Of a stretch of DNA of 64,000 bases, positions 43,126-56,144 are shown one piece after another. Source of the DNA: Thecaphora thlaspeos. Taxonomy: Eukaryota > Basidiomycota > Ustilaginomycetes > Urocystidales > Glomosporiaceae. Each line of letters starts with the position of its first letter. Position 1 is the first letter of the stretch. The stretch spans positions 744,001 through 808,000 of the forward strand of contig UWYS01000009.1 in assembly GCA_900291925.1 (NCBI GenBank), given 5' to 3'. The position numbers and the translations under genes are program-made. Under the pieces are notes generated by a model. It searched no databases. It saw nothing but the letters and a program-made list of their open reading frames with translations, and had not been told where the DNA came from.

Positions 43126-44085
43126 TTAGGAGCGATACTGCGACCTGGCGAGGCCGATTGCGATCTCGAGGCCCGCCTTTGCGCCGTCTATGACGGCGAC
43201 GTCTGGACGATATCCGGCCTCGGCGATGCCGGCGCGGACGAGGGATTCCATTCCCGCCATGCCTGGCGTGGGGGGAGAGTAAAGGGGTTGTGTCGAGACG
43301 TGTGATTGTCAGTCCATTTGGCTCTGCTTCTCCCTTTTGTCGTGTAGCGAGCGCAGGCAACAAGAAGGGGGGTGGGGGTCTGCCGCGCCTTTGCCAACTC
43401 ACCAGCACATCCCAAGATGTCTACATCTGCCCCTCTCTCTGCCACCCTCCTCGCAGCGTCCTTGATGGTACTTTCCACTTTGGTCTTCTCACCCTGTTTC
43501 AACTCCAACACACCCAACGCCGTCGCTACCGTACCAACATATCTATCCGAAATACCACCCATGATCCTCCTCACACCTGCATCTACATCATTCACCATAT
43601 CCACACCGGTGGTCAAGACTCCGAACTTTGTCCCGACACTTAGAGCATGGATGACGGAAGCTTCGAGGATGTGAAGAGATGGTTTAGAGGGGATGGAGTG
43701 TCGAAGCATCGAGACGAGAGGATGGTCCGAGAAACAGGCAACGACGTAGCCGCTAGAAGGATGGAGGGAGAGGTCGGAGGAGGGTGAGAGTGCGGCGAGA
43801 TGTTGGTACGTTGTCGAGGCGGAGAGGATAGAGGTGGGCGCATCGTTGATCGATGCGGGAGACGAGGGGGGGCCGGTGAGGAATCCAAGTGTCACGCCAG
43901 GTGGACAGAGAGGCGTGAGCGCCGCGGCGAGCGCACCGGTGATCAGCTGCAAGACGCAGGTGGAGAGATGGACGTCAGTCGAGAAGCGCAAGGACCCTGG
44001 AACACGGGACGAGGATGATGAAACTCACAGTGGAAGAGTTGGGGTTGATGATGCACACCTCGACGTCGGGAGGGGTCTGTGACAT
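43126..44085 (-). CDS. Asp/Glu/hydantoin racemase family protein (Dcg1-like)
   Basis: Minus-strand exons 44085-44029, 43946-43403 and 43262-43126 join in frame to 245 residues. The N-terminus CIINPNSST is the substrate-binding start of hydantoin/Asp-Glu racemases. Both catalytic cysteines are present: one in VVACFSDHP, the other in DILGCAGMAGM, the latter assembled by the second splice. The C-terminus VIDGAKAGLEIAIGLA is also typical. Yeast Dcg1 belongs to this family and is tied to nitrogen metabolism; bacterial members racemise hydantoins or amino acids. The true substrate here is unknown. The first exon encodes 19 residues exactly, up to the Thr of the NSST motif. Introns have GTGAGT donors. 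Confidence 0.88.
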
Positions 44086-45457
44086 TGTGTCGGGTGGTCG
44101 CTGTGCAGCCCGAGTGTGTCTAGGTTGTGTGTGGCCGTCCTCGGAGCGGCGGTGGTGACGGTGGTGGTGGAGACGTGCAAAGAAACGAGGGGGGAGAAGA
44201 TGTGGAAGAAAGGCCGTCGAACGGCGGAGGCAGGAAGGCCTCTCGCGCTGTTCCGCCTTATCCAGTCGGACGCCTGCCTGTGCCTGCTGCCACGAACGCA
44301 GAACCAGCGACAGCCCGACGCTCGCAAACTCGACTGAGCATCTGACGCCGCGCCGCCACCCTTGTTCGGGACACGGACGTGGCGACGCCTGACGACGCTC
44401 CCCACGATGCTCACCGCACAGCAGAGGGACAGCTATGTGGCTGTCTCTGCGCGCATCCCCCTCCTCGAGCCCAGCACAGTTGTTCTTGGCTCACCCCGTC
44501 TCCTCCCTGATGGTCTGTCCCTCCTCGCACCACTTGCATCACCACTGTGTATGGGTGCTGGACGCATCCTTTTTCTGGCCGAGCAGGCCTGTAGTGTCCT
44601 CCCTTTGCAGTCTGATCACTCTTTCTTCATTGACGCTACGCGGGAACCGAGGCATCCCAAGCTGGACAATGACCATGGCTGAGATTCTGTGCCGTGGTTC
44701 AAAGAGATTCTCTGCAGATACATGTGATTGCATTTCCCTCCTCCCAACGACTCGTGCTAGCATCATGCCAAGCATCTGGTAGTATGTCTTTTGAGTCTAC
44801 TGGCAAGACCAGGTGTGCTGGATGGTTTCCTTACAGCTGGCTCCCTCACAGGAGCCAGCGTGGAGGAATCATGCTGCGCATTGGAGTTGAAAGTCCATGA
44901 GCCTGTGGCCCTGATATGCTGACCGTTCTTGTAACCTCCCTCCTCCTTAGCCTGAGGCAGTCTGTATGGCACCGAGTAGTACTGACACTGCCATCCTGCA
45001 GCCTGATCTGCGATACTAAGCGCAAGGATGTTGAACATGTTGCAGTTCTTCTTGACGCCGTTGTAGAACATCTGGTCTGCCGTAAATCTCTTGCACATAC
45101 CCGTCTCTCTCACATTGCTTCGCGCTGGCCGGCTGGGCTGAGCTGGGCTGAGCTGGGCTAAGCTGGGCTGAGCTTTCGAGAACCGCGCCGACCCGGCCGG
45201 GTGAGTGGACGGCCCTACGCTTTCCTCCACATTCTGCACGGGCCCACAGCAGGGAGGAGGGCGACTGAGCCAGCTCGCGCTCCCTTTGTCGTTCCTTGCT
45301 CTTCTCCCTTCACCTCGCCACCTCATCGCACCACTCTTGCTCCTCCTGCACCTCCTCTCGCCGCTGGACCGGGCAGCACAGCACTTCGATCTGCCGCGCC
45401 GTCTCCCGCTTTGTACGCCATCGACAGCCTCCACCATCCGCGCTGGATCCGGCCAAC
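44086..45457. other. Spacer with a partly CpG-poor remnant
   Basis: 44430-45120 is moderately CpG-poor. It contains short, stop-broken peptide-like frames on both strands (for example plus 44362-44682 and minus about 45090-44763), but nothing I can name. It may be a decayed repeat or gene. An AGCTGGGCTG tandem run lies at 45131-45173. 45200-45457 is the pyrimidine-rich leader of the next gene. Confidence 0.4.
45131..45173. repeat. (AGCTGGGCTG)n decanucleotide repeat
   Basis: Four near-perfect units upstream of the NEDD8 E1 subunit gene. Confidence 0.9.
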
Positions 45458-47897
45458 ATGACGGCCGCAGTCTCACAGCGACCCTCGGCCTACACCCAGC
45501 GGTACGACAGGCAGCTCCGTCTGTGGGCCTCGTCCGGACAGGCTTCGCTCGAAGCGTCGCACCTCCTTGTCGTGGGTGCATCCGCCCTCTCCGCACAGAT
45601 CCTCAAGAATCTCGTCCTGCCAGGCATAGGCGCCTTTACCATCCTTGATGACGCAATCGTACACCCGGCAGACCTCGGCGTCAACTTCTTCCTCCAGCCG
45701 GGCGAGAGCCAGGGCCGACCTGCAGCATCTGAAATGAGCTCCCTCCTCGCAAAACTGAACGAAGGCGTCAAGGCGAATGCAAAGATTGAGGTGAGCGGAC
45801 GTTTATCGGCGCGCAATAGAGTGGTGCGGTGCGGGGGATAGCGAACGCCGCCGCTGGAGATGCTGATCTTGTTGCTCTTTGTCCTTATGCCTTCTCTTCT
45901 GTTCCTACCGCTCGGCAGTCCCCCTCGGCGCTGCTCAGCAGCGATCCAAGCTTCTTTACCGCCTTCTCGCTCGTCATTTCCGTCAACCAGCCGCAGAGCT
46001 TCGACCTAGCCCTCTCCGACCTCTGCTGGTCGCGCCGGCCGCCGGCGCCGCAGATCCCCTTCCTCCGCGTCCGCTCGGCCGGCATGGTCGGACAGATGAC
46101 CCTCTCCCTTCAGCAGCTTGGCATCGTCGAGACGCACCCAGACTCGATCGTCGATCTTCGGCTAACGCGGCCCTTTGCAGAGCTCGAAGCACTCGCCGAC
46201 TCGTTCGACCTCGAGACCGAAGATACCGTGCTCCACAGCCACATTCCCTTTGTCGCCATCCTACTCAAGAAGCTCAAGGAGTGGAGGGACATGGTGAGCG
46301 AACGTGGCGCGACTGGAAAGGGTGACGGCGTGACTGCAAGCTGACAGCATCATAACCCTCCTCCTGGTCCTCCTGGTCCTCCTTTGATGACGGCACAGAA
46401 GGGAGGCACGCTTCCGACGACGGCTGATCGCGCCGCCTTCACCGCGCAGATCAACGCCTCGAGGCGTGCCGGCAACGCGGACGAAGAAAACTTTGACGAG
46501 GCTCTGGCGGCGCTCGGGAAGCACGTCTGGCGTCCCATCGCCTCTGACGGCGCGGGGGGCGGCGGCGTTCCGTCCGAGGTGGCCGCCTTGTTCAAGGACC
46601 CCGAGTGCGAGAAGGTCGGTCCCAGCGTGAGTGTTTGTTGCTGCTGGCTGATGGAGGGGGGCTGGAGCTATGTTCGTCTGCCCTGCGCGCTGCTCTGACC
46701 GCCTGATGCTGCCCTGGCCCCGTCTATGATGCACTATCACTTCAGTCGACCAACTTCTGGCTCCTGGTGCGAGCGCTGCGCGAATTCGTCGCCGTCTCGT
46801 CGACACACAGCCTGCCCCTCAGCGGCTCGCTGCCAGACATGAAGGCTACGAGCGAGATCTACTCGCGCCTGCAGACGTGCTACCGCGCCAAGGCCGCGGC
46901 CGACATGGGCGAGTTCACAGGCATCCTCGGAAGGGTTCTGAGCGAGGCGGGCATCACGCGCGGTGGGATCGGCGACGAGGAAGTCTTGACGTTTGTCAAG
47001 CATGCTGGATACCTCAAGCTGGTCAGGGGCCGAAGCGAGAGGCAGAAGGTCGAGACTCCGAATGCAGAGACAGCCAGTGAGCAACTCGACCCCCTTCCTC
47101 GGGCGCCATCGCATCCTGCCCCGGCGTGTGGTGAGCGCGACTGACGGCCCATGTCCTCCCTCCCTCCCTCCCTCTCCTGCGACTTCTGACAGCGATGGCC
47201 TTCCTGGACGCGGTCAACCCCCACACGTTCCAACACCACCTTGCCCTACTCGCCTCGGACCGCTTCTACCACCTGCACCAACGCTATCCAGGCTCGTCCG
47301 CCTCCTTCTCACGCTCCATCACATCTGTCCGCCACGCTGCGGCCTCTTGGACGGGTCTTGGCGCAAGGTCGGCCGTCTTGAATGCACCGAACAAAACGAG
47401 ACAGGCGAAACGGCACAAATCTGAAACTCCCACGGGCGACGCGGAAGGAGAGGGGGATGTCAAGATGTCCGATGCATCCTCCTCTACGCACGAGGTAGAG
47501 GTGGACATCGAGAAAGACCAAGAGGTTATGATGAGCTTGGTAGATGACATTGCGCAACGGTATGGGCAGAGTATAACGGAGGAGGAGAATTGGGCCAAGG
47601 TTCAACGTGCCGTTAGAGAAGTGTAAGTTGTCCCTCGTCGATCCGTTGGTTTTGGTTTGGGCGTTGGCGCTTTCTGGGTGAGCTTCGTGGCGTAAGGCTG
47701 ACCGATGGGTTGGAATGTTGGGCGATTGACGAGACAGAGTTCGATCCGGCCATGCGAGTCTACCCGCCACCACGGCTCTTCTAGGCGGATTGGTCGCGCA
47801 GGAAGTCATCAAGATCGTCACGAGGCAGTACGTACCTGCCGATAACACCGTCATTTACGATGGGATTAGACAGGCGATGGGAGTGTTTAGGCTTTGA
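45458..47897 (+). CDS. ULA1: NEDD8-activating enzyme E1 regulatory subunit (Ula1/APP-BP1)
   Basis: It pairs with Uba3 to adenylate and load NEDD8/Rub1 for cullin modification. Exons 45458-45790, 45919-46293, 46399-46626, 46746-47076, 47193-47622 and 47738-47897 join in frame to 618 residues. Family segments: YDRQLRLWASSGQASLEASH, LVVGASALSAQILKNLVLPG, FTILDDAIVHPADLGVNFFL, SVNQPQSFDL, IPFVAILLKKLKEWRD, TNFWLLVRALREFV, and the end VRSGHASLPATTALLGGLVA followed by YVPADNTVIYDGI. As expected for this subunit, the ATP-binding half is degenerate (GASALS in place of GxGxxG) and no catalytic Cys is expected. The fifth exon carries an acidic insert (DAEGEGDVKMSDAS) that makes it longer than most relatives. 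All introns have GTGAGC, GTGAGT or GTAAGT donors. Confidence 0.93.
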
Positions 47898-48120
47898 CGC
47901 AGACGGGGGGAGGAGGCGAGGTGGGCGATGTACGGGATAGAAAAGAGGATGAGGCGTCCAACGGGTGAATGCATACGAAGAGGGAGGGAACGATGTTGGT
48001 ACCCTGTCGATGCAAAGGGCTTCCGCTCAGGAGTCTAGGTAAGGTCTATCTGTCTATCTTGTCTACGATACGATTACCACTTCTACCCGAGCGCCGCCTT
48101 GATGACCGACATGGCTCTTC

Positions 48121-51100
48121 TCACCCGTCTATCTCTCCGCTAGATCCGGTCGTCGTCGCCGGTTTCGCCTCCTCGTCTTCCCGCAAGGTCCGCAAGAGCA
48201 TCTTGATATAATCCTGGCTAAAATGAAACAGCGGACCAGCGTCCCGAATTGCCTCGACCTTTTGCAGCAGCAGTCGTCTCGCGCAGTTCCCATCGCTGCT
48301 GCGCGTCGAGAATGCTTGCCCACCTCGTTCTCTATCGTCATCTTGTCCACGCCTGCTGCCGCCGACGTCGACGTTGAAGTCGGGATCGAGTCGACTCTTG
48401 GAGATTGGCGTTCCGTCTAGTCGTCCCAGTTCGGTCGGGCCGTTGGCGATCCACCTCCGCATACGCAGGGCCGCCTCGACAAACTCTGACGGCGCGTCAC
48501 TGCTCACCGTCGACCTGGAGCTTGATCCCTGCGAGAACGAGCCAGAGCCAGAGCCAGAGCCGAAATGGGTCGAACGATGCGAGGGCGAGCCAGTGCTTTT
48601 CGAGTCGATCTCCATCGATACAGAGGACGAGGAACGTCGGATCTCACCCTCCCGCTGATGGTGGTGCCGGTCAGAGAAGCCGGTCGTATTGGTCAGTGGC
48701 GCCGAGCGGGGGATGACGGAAGAGGTGTAAAAGCGCCGTGGAGATGGAGAGACCGTCGCAGCTTGAGTGCGACCATATGGTAGGGTCGTCGGGCTGAGGC
48801 ACTCGTTGAGCTGGGGGTCGCTGGTAGTCCCCATACGGTCGCGGGAAGCGCGATGCTGCTGCTGATGCTGTTGCTGTTGCTGCTGACCGGCAAAGGGTGG
48901 GCCGTCGAAGCTCTGCAGGGATGCACACTGGGCCGCAAGCGACGAGGTCTCGGGCGCCGATGCGGTGTTGACGCTATGCCTCAGAGGGGACCGGCGTTGG
49001 TTCCAGACCTGATGCCCCTGCGCCGCCACCTGGCCCTGCCCCGACGCTGTACCCTGACCAAGACCAGGACCCGGAGCGTTGCCATGCCCCGGCCCCTGAC
49101 CAGGAGCAGGAGTAGAGGCAGTACCAGCAGTGCTTTGCTTGCCCGGACTGGGCAACGGCAGGGGAGACCACGGATCGCCCTGCACCCAGTCGCCGTACTC
49201 GGGATCACGCCGATCCTTTTCGTCGCGATAGATGCCGACGGCGCCCACTCTGTCCCACAGTAGGTGCCACAACCAGCAGTAGCCGCGCAACATCCGGTCC
49301 TGCGTCGTCTCGACCTGATCCAGCGGCGTCTGTAAGACGTCGTACGTTGGCTCCCTGCCGCCAAGTGGGCCCTTGAACAGGGCCGCCGTCGCCTCGCATT
49401 GCGCGCAACCATCCATCAGGCGCGCATCGTGCAGCAGCCGAAAGACAGCGACCATCACGCTCAGAGCCGTAAAGATTCCGTGCGCGACGTTGGGCGGGAC
49501 GGGATACCGGGACCCTCTCCACGCCGCTCCGTCCTCGGTCAGCTGGGCGAACTGGAACTCGTAGAGTGAGATCACCAGGCCGCTGTGCACCATCGCTCGT
49601 CGAGCCGACGCAGAGTGAGCCCACTGGTGCAGCGCCGTTGCGATGCGGTGCAAACGTCCGCTCGATGACGACGACGTCGGTCCTTGATCGGTGCACGATT
49701 CGCCCCTTGCGAGGCCAGCCTTGGTGGAGTCGGTGTTGGAGCTGCCGCCGCCGCCCGTCTCGTCATAATGCGAGAGGTAGAGGCAGATCGACTCGATGGG
49801 TGCGCAGAGCGAGACAAAGATCATGTTCCACCGGATGCCGAGGAACATGACGTCGTCCTTGAGCCGGTGTCCCGGCGAGCGCGGACACACTGCAGAGGTG
49901 CCGTTGAAGAAGCGCAGTCCGTCGATCGTGACGCCGGAGTGCTTGGCGCGCCAATTGAGCAGCGCGTGGGCGACCTTGATGCGCGACAGTCTGTTGCCGT
50001 GCCGCCATCCCGGAAGCCTGGTGTAGGCGTCTCCGCCATCAGCCTCGCTCTCGACGGCGGTGAGGTGCTGCATTTTCGTCTTGCCGTCGTTGTCGCCGTC
50101 GTCGTCGCTGTCAGATGGCTGCATGCAGGCGACGCCCCAGCTCGCTGACGGGTAGAAGGCGCTGTCTGCCATCCACGCACCATAGACGGCCTCGAGCAGC
50201 GCGCTCTGGTAGTACGTCGAGAGCAGACGAGCCGGCTTCTTGCCGGACGTCGTCGACGATGATGACGACGACGGTGATGGTCTTGCAGTTCCGGCGGCCG
50301 CTGCCTTTGTCGGGGTGTCCTCGCCGACCAGCTGTTGAGGCTTGACTGAAGCTCCTCCTCGCTTCTCTTCGCCTCCGCCAAATTCACCATTGTCACCACG
50401 TCCACCTTCAACGCCTCCTCCGTCGCCGTGACCGCGAACGTGGCCGCCAAGGCCACCGCCTATCTTTGCTGCACTAGCAACTGGCGCTTTCTCAGCATCG
50501 AGCGACGTGGGACCGAGCTGGACCGACCTGCCGCGCCATTCGTAGCGGCGCTCGATGAAGGGGACCAGTGCATTTGACTGCCATCGGCCAGCATTGAGAC
50601 TAGAGCCGAAGCTAGTTCGTTGGTCGAAAGGCGGAGCGCCTTGCGGCGCGCTCAAAGATCGCCAGGCGGCAGCTTCGGCGGTCGGATCCGTCAACATTCG
50701 GTGCGGCTTGAGCAACGTCTCTTCGAGGATCTCGGCGAGGAATTTCGGCCGTCGCTTCTCGGTCCCTTCGAGTCGTTGCTGCGGCTGGGCGCTTCTGCTC
50801 GAGGAGCCCATCGCGTCCGAGGCCGTCTTGGAAGGGACCGAGTTGGTCTGCCGCACCTTTTCCGCCCAGGCGAGAGGCGGCCAGGCGATAAACGTCGCCA
50901 TTGGACACGGCTCGGTGACCGCAGCGAAGAGGTGCTGGCATCTGGGGCCGGCCGGCTTGGTCGTCATTGGGGGATCGAGCGGCGAAAAGTAGGCGCAGGT
51001 CTGCGAGTCGAAGATGGCGATGGCGATGAGGAGTCGCTTCGTGTGCTCGTTGAGATAAAACTCGTACATGGCCCGGAAGAGAGCGACGGGGCTGAGCTTG

Positions 51101-54100
51101 ACCAGCTCGTCGCCATCGAGCGCGTCCATCTTGGGGTCGAGCTTTTGCCAGCCGCCAGCCCGGAGACCGTCGACGACGTTTCCCCAGATCAGCTCGACCT
51201 CCTGCCAACGACGCATCGCGGGTGATCGCACGCAGTAGATGGCCGAGAGGAAGAGCGTCTTGTACAGGGTGGCCGAGACGTCGTGTGAGCGCTCGCGGAT
51301 CCGCACCGAGAGCAGCGTCAGCATCGAGACGAAGCGCGCCGTCTGCTCGCCCTGGTCGACGATCTCGGGATCGCAGGCGCTCAGCGAGCCGATCGACATG
51401 ACCAGCAGCGCCTCGTCGCCGCTGTGAACGCCGATCAACGAGACCATCTTGGGGTGGTAGATGGGCACCTCGTACTTGCAAAAGTGGCGCTGGACGGGGA
51501 CGATGGCGTCAAAGACCTCGGGCCGGACCGTAAACGGCTGGCGGTAGAGGGACACGCAGCGCTCGAAGCGCACGCTCAGGTTCTGCACCGTGTCCTTGGC
51601 ATCGTCGACCTTGCCATATTCAGGCTCGCAGCTGCTGTGTGAGCCTCGGCGCTCTACAGAGGCATTCAAGACCTCTCGGTCAAAGGTTGGACGCCGTAGC
51701 GGAGAGCGCAGGGCTTCAGCGTCCCAAAGCATCCGCTCGCATGGCGGGGTCGGCAGCGTCAAGTTCGGGCAGCTTCTACAGCTCGCGCTCGTCCTCTGCG
51801 AGCCTGGCGAGACCGGCGAGAGGAGACGTCGTAGGTATGAAAAGGGGTGGGTGCCAACCAAGACGAGAAAGACGGACAGATCAAGGTCAGTGGTTTGAGC
51901 CTTACGGGCAGCGCCGCCGGAACTGTGGAGTCATCTTGTTTGCTGAGCATTTTCTCACCGGAATGCACTGCCGCTGAGGCTCTCGAGACTCGTCGATCCA
52001 GGTACTCCATGTGCTCGTCGTCATCGTCATCCGGTCGAGGCTGAACGTCGCCTTCCCTATCGCCGCGGTCTTCGTACCCGTGCCCGTCGTCATTGGCATC
52101 ATCGTGGCGACCTCTCGCCTTGTTCGGATTGTCCAGCGCCGACGCGGCAGTCGTCCCAACTGTTGGTACTTTTGTCGCTGATCGTCGCCCTTGGTCGACT
52201 GGAGCGCAAAATTGGTCGGAGGACAGCAGCAGGCCGTGACCCATGTCAACGTCGCGCTCTTCCTGCGTGCCCAAAGCGGCCGACAAGCATGCCGATGGTG
52301 GTGACGGATCGCGAGCCTTTGCTCTGCCCTCATGGCCTGTCTGGCTCGAGCTGGACAGTCGGTACTGATGCCGATGCTGCAGCTGGTGTTGCGGCTGCGA
52401 CGCAGGCTGCCCCTGCATCTGCACGCTGTCGGTCTGGCTGGGGGAGAAGCGGTCCAGCGAGGCATTCCAAGGATCGGGTGCCAGGTAGGCGGCCTGCGAT
52501 GGGCTCAACGAGGCCGCCATGCCCTGCGAGTCGATCGAAGCGACCCTGGCAAAAGGGTCTGACGATGCCGCCAACGTCTGAGCGCCACCGCCACCGCCAC
52601 CGCCACCGACCCAACAGTTTGGCGGAGGCCCGTCGATGCTCGAGACTGGAGCACAGGAGGCTGTCGTCGACGGGTCTGCGGCGGTGATATGCTGGCCCGG
52701 CGGTACGAAAGGAGCGTCGCTGTGCCACTCGAAGGTCGAGGCGACCTGAGAAGGGCCAGCCAAATTCGTCGTATGGGACACCTCGCATCCCGGCCGAGAC
52801 CGCGGCAGAGGTTGCGATTGAGTCTGCGGTTGTGATGGAAGCTGGTCGGCGACCCCATCCAGCCCAAAGCTCTCCAGCAGGGTTCGCATCTCCTGCGAGC
52901 CAGCCACAGAGGCCGAGTTGGACAGATCGAATTGGTTCGGGTCGACGCCAAAAAACTCTGAACCCGGCTGCTGGCCACGGTCAAACATCAGGGCCTCAGT
53001 GACGGGCTCGGGGTCTCTGAGCGTCGGTAGCGAACCTGTATCGCGGCAGCCATCGGGATCCGCCTTGACTTGCTGTTGCGCGTGCATCTGCGTGTAGCCG
53101 GGCGCGTATCCAGGCACGGGCGCGGGAGTGCGGTGGGAGTGGTCAACAGATGAAGAGAAGAGAGGCCGCAAGTCGAAGAGGTCGGTCGGATTCGAGCGTA
53201 GACGATTGCTGTCGGCCATGGGCTGCCCACCAACACCGCCGCCACCGCCACCGCCACCGCCAAGGGCGGCCGGCTCAGTGGGGGGACGCAAGGATGGGAA
53301 CCCGGGCGATGCCATCACGGTGTAGCTCATGCGTGCGGGCGACCTCTTCCCCTCTCCTGGCCTTGACGGTGCCATCGCAGGAGCATGCATCGCGGCAAGG
53401 CCGGGAAGCCTTCCTCCACCTAGCCGCGGCTGACCGCTTTCGGCCATCCAGTGCGGCTGTCGAGCCGCTTGTGCCATTTCGAAATGTCGATCCGCCGATG
53501 CTAGACCCAACGTGCCCTCACCCACGGGCAGGCCCGAAGGACCGCTCTGGCACGTTTGGGTGGGCTGGACAGGCCGGTCGTGAAAAGCAACGGTTTCGAG
53601 CAAGACAGAAACAAAGGATCAGCGACGGAGGTCAAGCTTAGCCTCCTGCATGCGCATTCGAGATCTCTATGCCTTTCTCTTTCGTTTCACAACGACAGGT
53701 CATGGTCGGCTGGGGATCGGGGAAGACCGCAGCTGTGGGAGAGGGGGGATGTGCGGGAGAGCACTCACATGCTGCAGGCTGGACTGTCCAGATAAATGTG
53801 TGTCCCTGCTTGACGCTGGCGCTGACGGTGGCGGTGGTGGCGTAAAAGAACGCTTCGCCACGCGGTCCCTTGCGAGCAGCGACGTCGAAGGTTCCGTCAT
53901 ATACTCTGCTTGCCCCGGCCTGGTCAGACGGTTGACATCGAGCTCGTCTCGCCATCGCTCCGTGCTCCACAGCGCGCCATCCAGAGGATGCTGGCGGGAG
54001 ATTTCGCTGTAGGGATGCGTGGAAGCGGTGTAGGAACGAACTCGTCCCTGGGCGTGCTGGTGCTGGTGCTGGTGCTGGTGCTGGTGCTGGTGCTGATGTT

Positions 54101-54638
54101 GCTGGTGCTGCGGATGCTGCAGACCGATGCGAAGCGGTGCGTGCTCTGCAGCAGCCTCTGCTCGCTCGCCCTGCTGCCAGTAGCTCGTCGACGGGGATGG
54201 ATGGAGCTCGACGCTGGCCGGCGCTCGAGGCGAGAAAGTGGCGGCGAGAGCAAGGCCAGACACGGAGATGTCGCTGCTGCCCGGCCAAGGCCGGGTGGAA
54301 GTGGACGAGGTAGACGGGGTAGGCCACTGGCCGCCCGAGCCGAGAGGCGACTCGCTTCCTCCGCGCGTCGCCAGGCCGACAGTAGCCATGGCCGACGGCG
54401 TCGCCATAGAGGGGTGCTTGCGCCTGAGGTGACGCTGGAGGCTGTCGACACGCGAAAAAAAGGCGCCGCAGGCGACGCAGGCAAAGTCCCTCCGAAGCGA
54501 GTGCGTCACCTGGTGACGGCGGAGGTGGGCGCGCTTGATAAAGGGGGCATGGCAGCCGGGCTCCTGGCAGATGAACCTCCTCTGATCGCCTGCATCAGGC
54601 AGACCGGCGCTGCTGTTGCTTCGCTTTGCCCTCGGCAT
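48121..54638 (-). CDS. C2H2 zinc-finger transcription factor with fungal regulatory domain
   Basis: Minus-strand exons 54638-53769, about 53546-51906 and 51795-48121 keep phase 0 at each join and give about 2,061 residues; the start of exon 2 could instead be 53564. The N-terminus has two adjacent C2H2 fingers, FICQEPGCHAPF...HQVTH (C-x4-C-x12-H-x3-H) and FACVACGAFFSR...HLRRKH (C-x2-C-x12-H-x4-H). A His-Gln repeat follows, encoded by (CTGGTG)n. The middle exon is Gly/Ser/Gln-rich and disordered. The third exon carries a helical block (FCKYEVPIYHPKMVSLIGVH; LYKTLFLSAIYCVRSPAMRR; LFRAMYEFYLNEHTKRLLIA) resembling the fungal-specific transcription factor domain found after C2H2 fingers in many ascomycete and basidiomycete regulators. 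Target genes unknown. Confidence 0.82.
54055..54109. repeat. (CTGGTG)n coding repeat (His-Gln tract)
   Basis: Hexanucleotide run in exon 1 of the zinc-finger factor; on the minus strand it encodes alternating His and Gln. Confidence 0.9.
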
Positions 54639-56144
54639 GGCCAGCTGCCGGGTCGTTTTGCATTCGGCGGCGGCGGCAGCGGCGGTGACGGTAGGAGGAC
54701 TGGAAAGCGAGGATGTATGGCAGTCCCTACGGTATCGAGCCTACCGAGAGCAAACAATTGGCGTCAGTGGGGGGCTCTAGATGCGACGCCGGCTGGAGAA
54801 AGAGAAGGCAGCGGGAAGGGACAAAATAATGCAAAAGCTTGGGCCGATGGTCGCGCATGCCTCTTGGCGTAGGCTGCGCGGCGACGCCCTGCCGAACAGG
54901 CGCTGTAAGCAGGCAGGGGAGAACGGGGAGAACGGCCGGGCGAGGACGTGGGGAACCACAAGGGCTGGGGAGGGAAAGGGAGGAGCAAGCGGTGGTGGGG
55001 CCCCCGACCATGGTGGGGAAGAAAAAGGGAGAGCGAGGGACGCTTTAGTAGGCAGACGTCGTCCGGGGCAAGAAAAGGTGCGCCTGCTGGACTGAGTCCC
55101 GCGTTCCTCGTCTGCTGGCCCAGGGAGCGCGGACAAGACGCGCGGAGAACAGGAGCGCCAACCTACACACTCCTGTCTCGCCACCAAGCACCAAGCACCA
55201 GGCCAGGCCAGGCCAGGCTGGGCTGGGCTGAGCGAGCCAAGCTGCAGAAGTCCCACGCCCCCTGTCTTTCCCTTGCCCTCGGGCCGTTATAAGTTAACTC
55301 TAAACGGACCCACCACGCCCGGATGTGAGCCGATAGGCCGGGAGTACGGGGCGAGCAAGAGAAGAATGGGCTGAGGGATGAGGCCGAGGCACGACCGCCG
55401 GTGGGGCCGTCCGGCAAGGAAATAAAGGGGAGCGCACCGCGTCACCTCGGGCGCTTCCGGTTGCCTGGTGGTGTGTACGTGTGTCGACGAGGATGTCAGT
55501 GGGGCTGCGCGCGTGCGTGGCTGGCTGGGGCGCCGCTTTTGTTTTCTGGTTTTTTTTTTTTTTTTTTTTTTTTTTCGCCTGCTTGCCAACGCAGCAGCCG
55601 CAAATGAACTAGGGTGCTCACGGCGAGACAACAAGGCTCGTTGCTGCCTTGTTGGCGGTCCGGTGGGCAGGCAGGCGGGCTAGCGGGATTGTTGCCCACT
55701 CGGAAGGCTAGGTGTCTTTCGGTGGACGATGATGAGGTCCTGGACGCCGAGAGGGTGAGGCAGCGAGGCACGCGGCTCGCCGGCCTGCCTTGACTCGCCC
55801 GTTTCCTGCGCCTGTTTGTCAGCTTTGCTCGCCTTGTTTTCGGCACCGGCGGAGGGTGCCGCTGGCGCGGCGGCACACCCGCGCTTCTTCCTTTTGTGCC
55901 AGCGTGGCGGCCCAGCGACAGGACGGCGCACGGGCCCATCCATCTTGTGCTCGCGCGATACCCTTTGTCCCTGGCGTCGGCTTTGCTTCCGAAAGAACCC
56001 TTTGCCCACCACCACCACCACCTCCTCCTCCTCCTCACCCACTCACCATCGACTTCTGTTTGCGGTCTGCTTGGTCTTTGCCCGGATCTGCACTGCACCG
56101 CGTTCGCCTCAAACACCGCCGCCGGACGCCACCCTTCGCTCACG
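54639..56144. other. Divergent promoter region of the zinc-finger and STE24 genes
   Basis: About 1.5 kb without a gene. A run of about 26 T (55550-55575) and a short GGCCA-type tandem near 55198-55230 are present. The right end is the leader of the STE24 gene. Confidence 0.5.
55550..55575. repeat. Poly(T) run
   Basis: Uninterrupted T homopolymer, possibly a nucleosome-excluding promoter element for the divergent pair. It is not adjacent to a recognisable retroelement. Confidence 0.9.
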
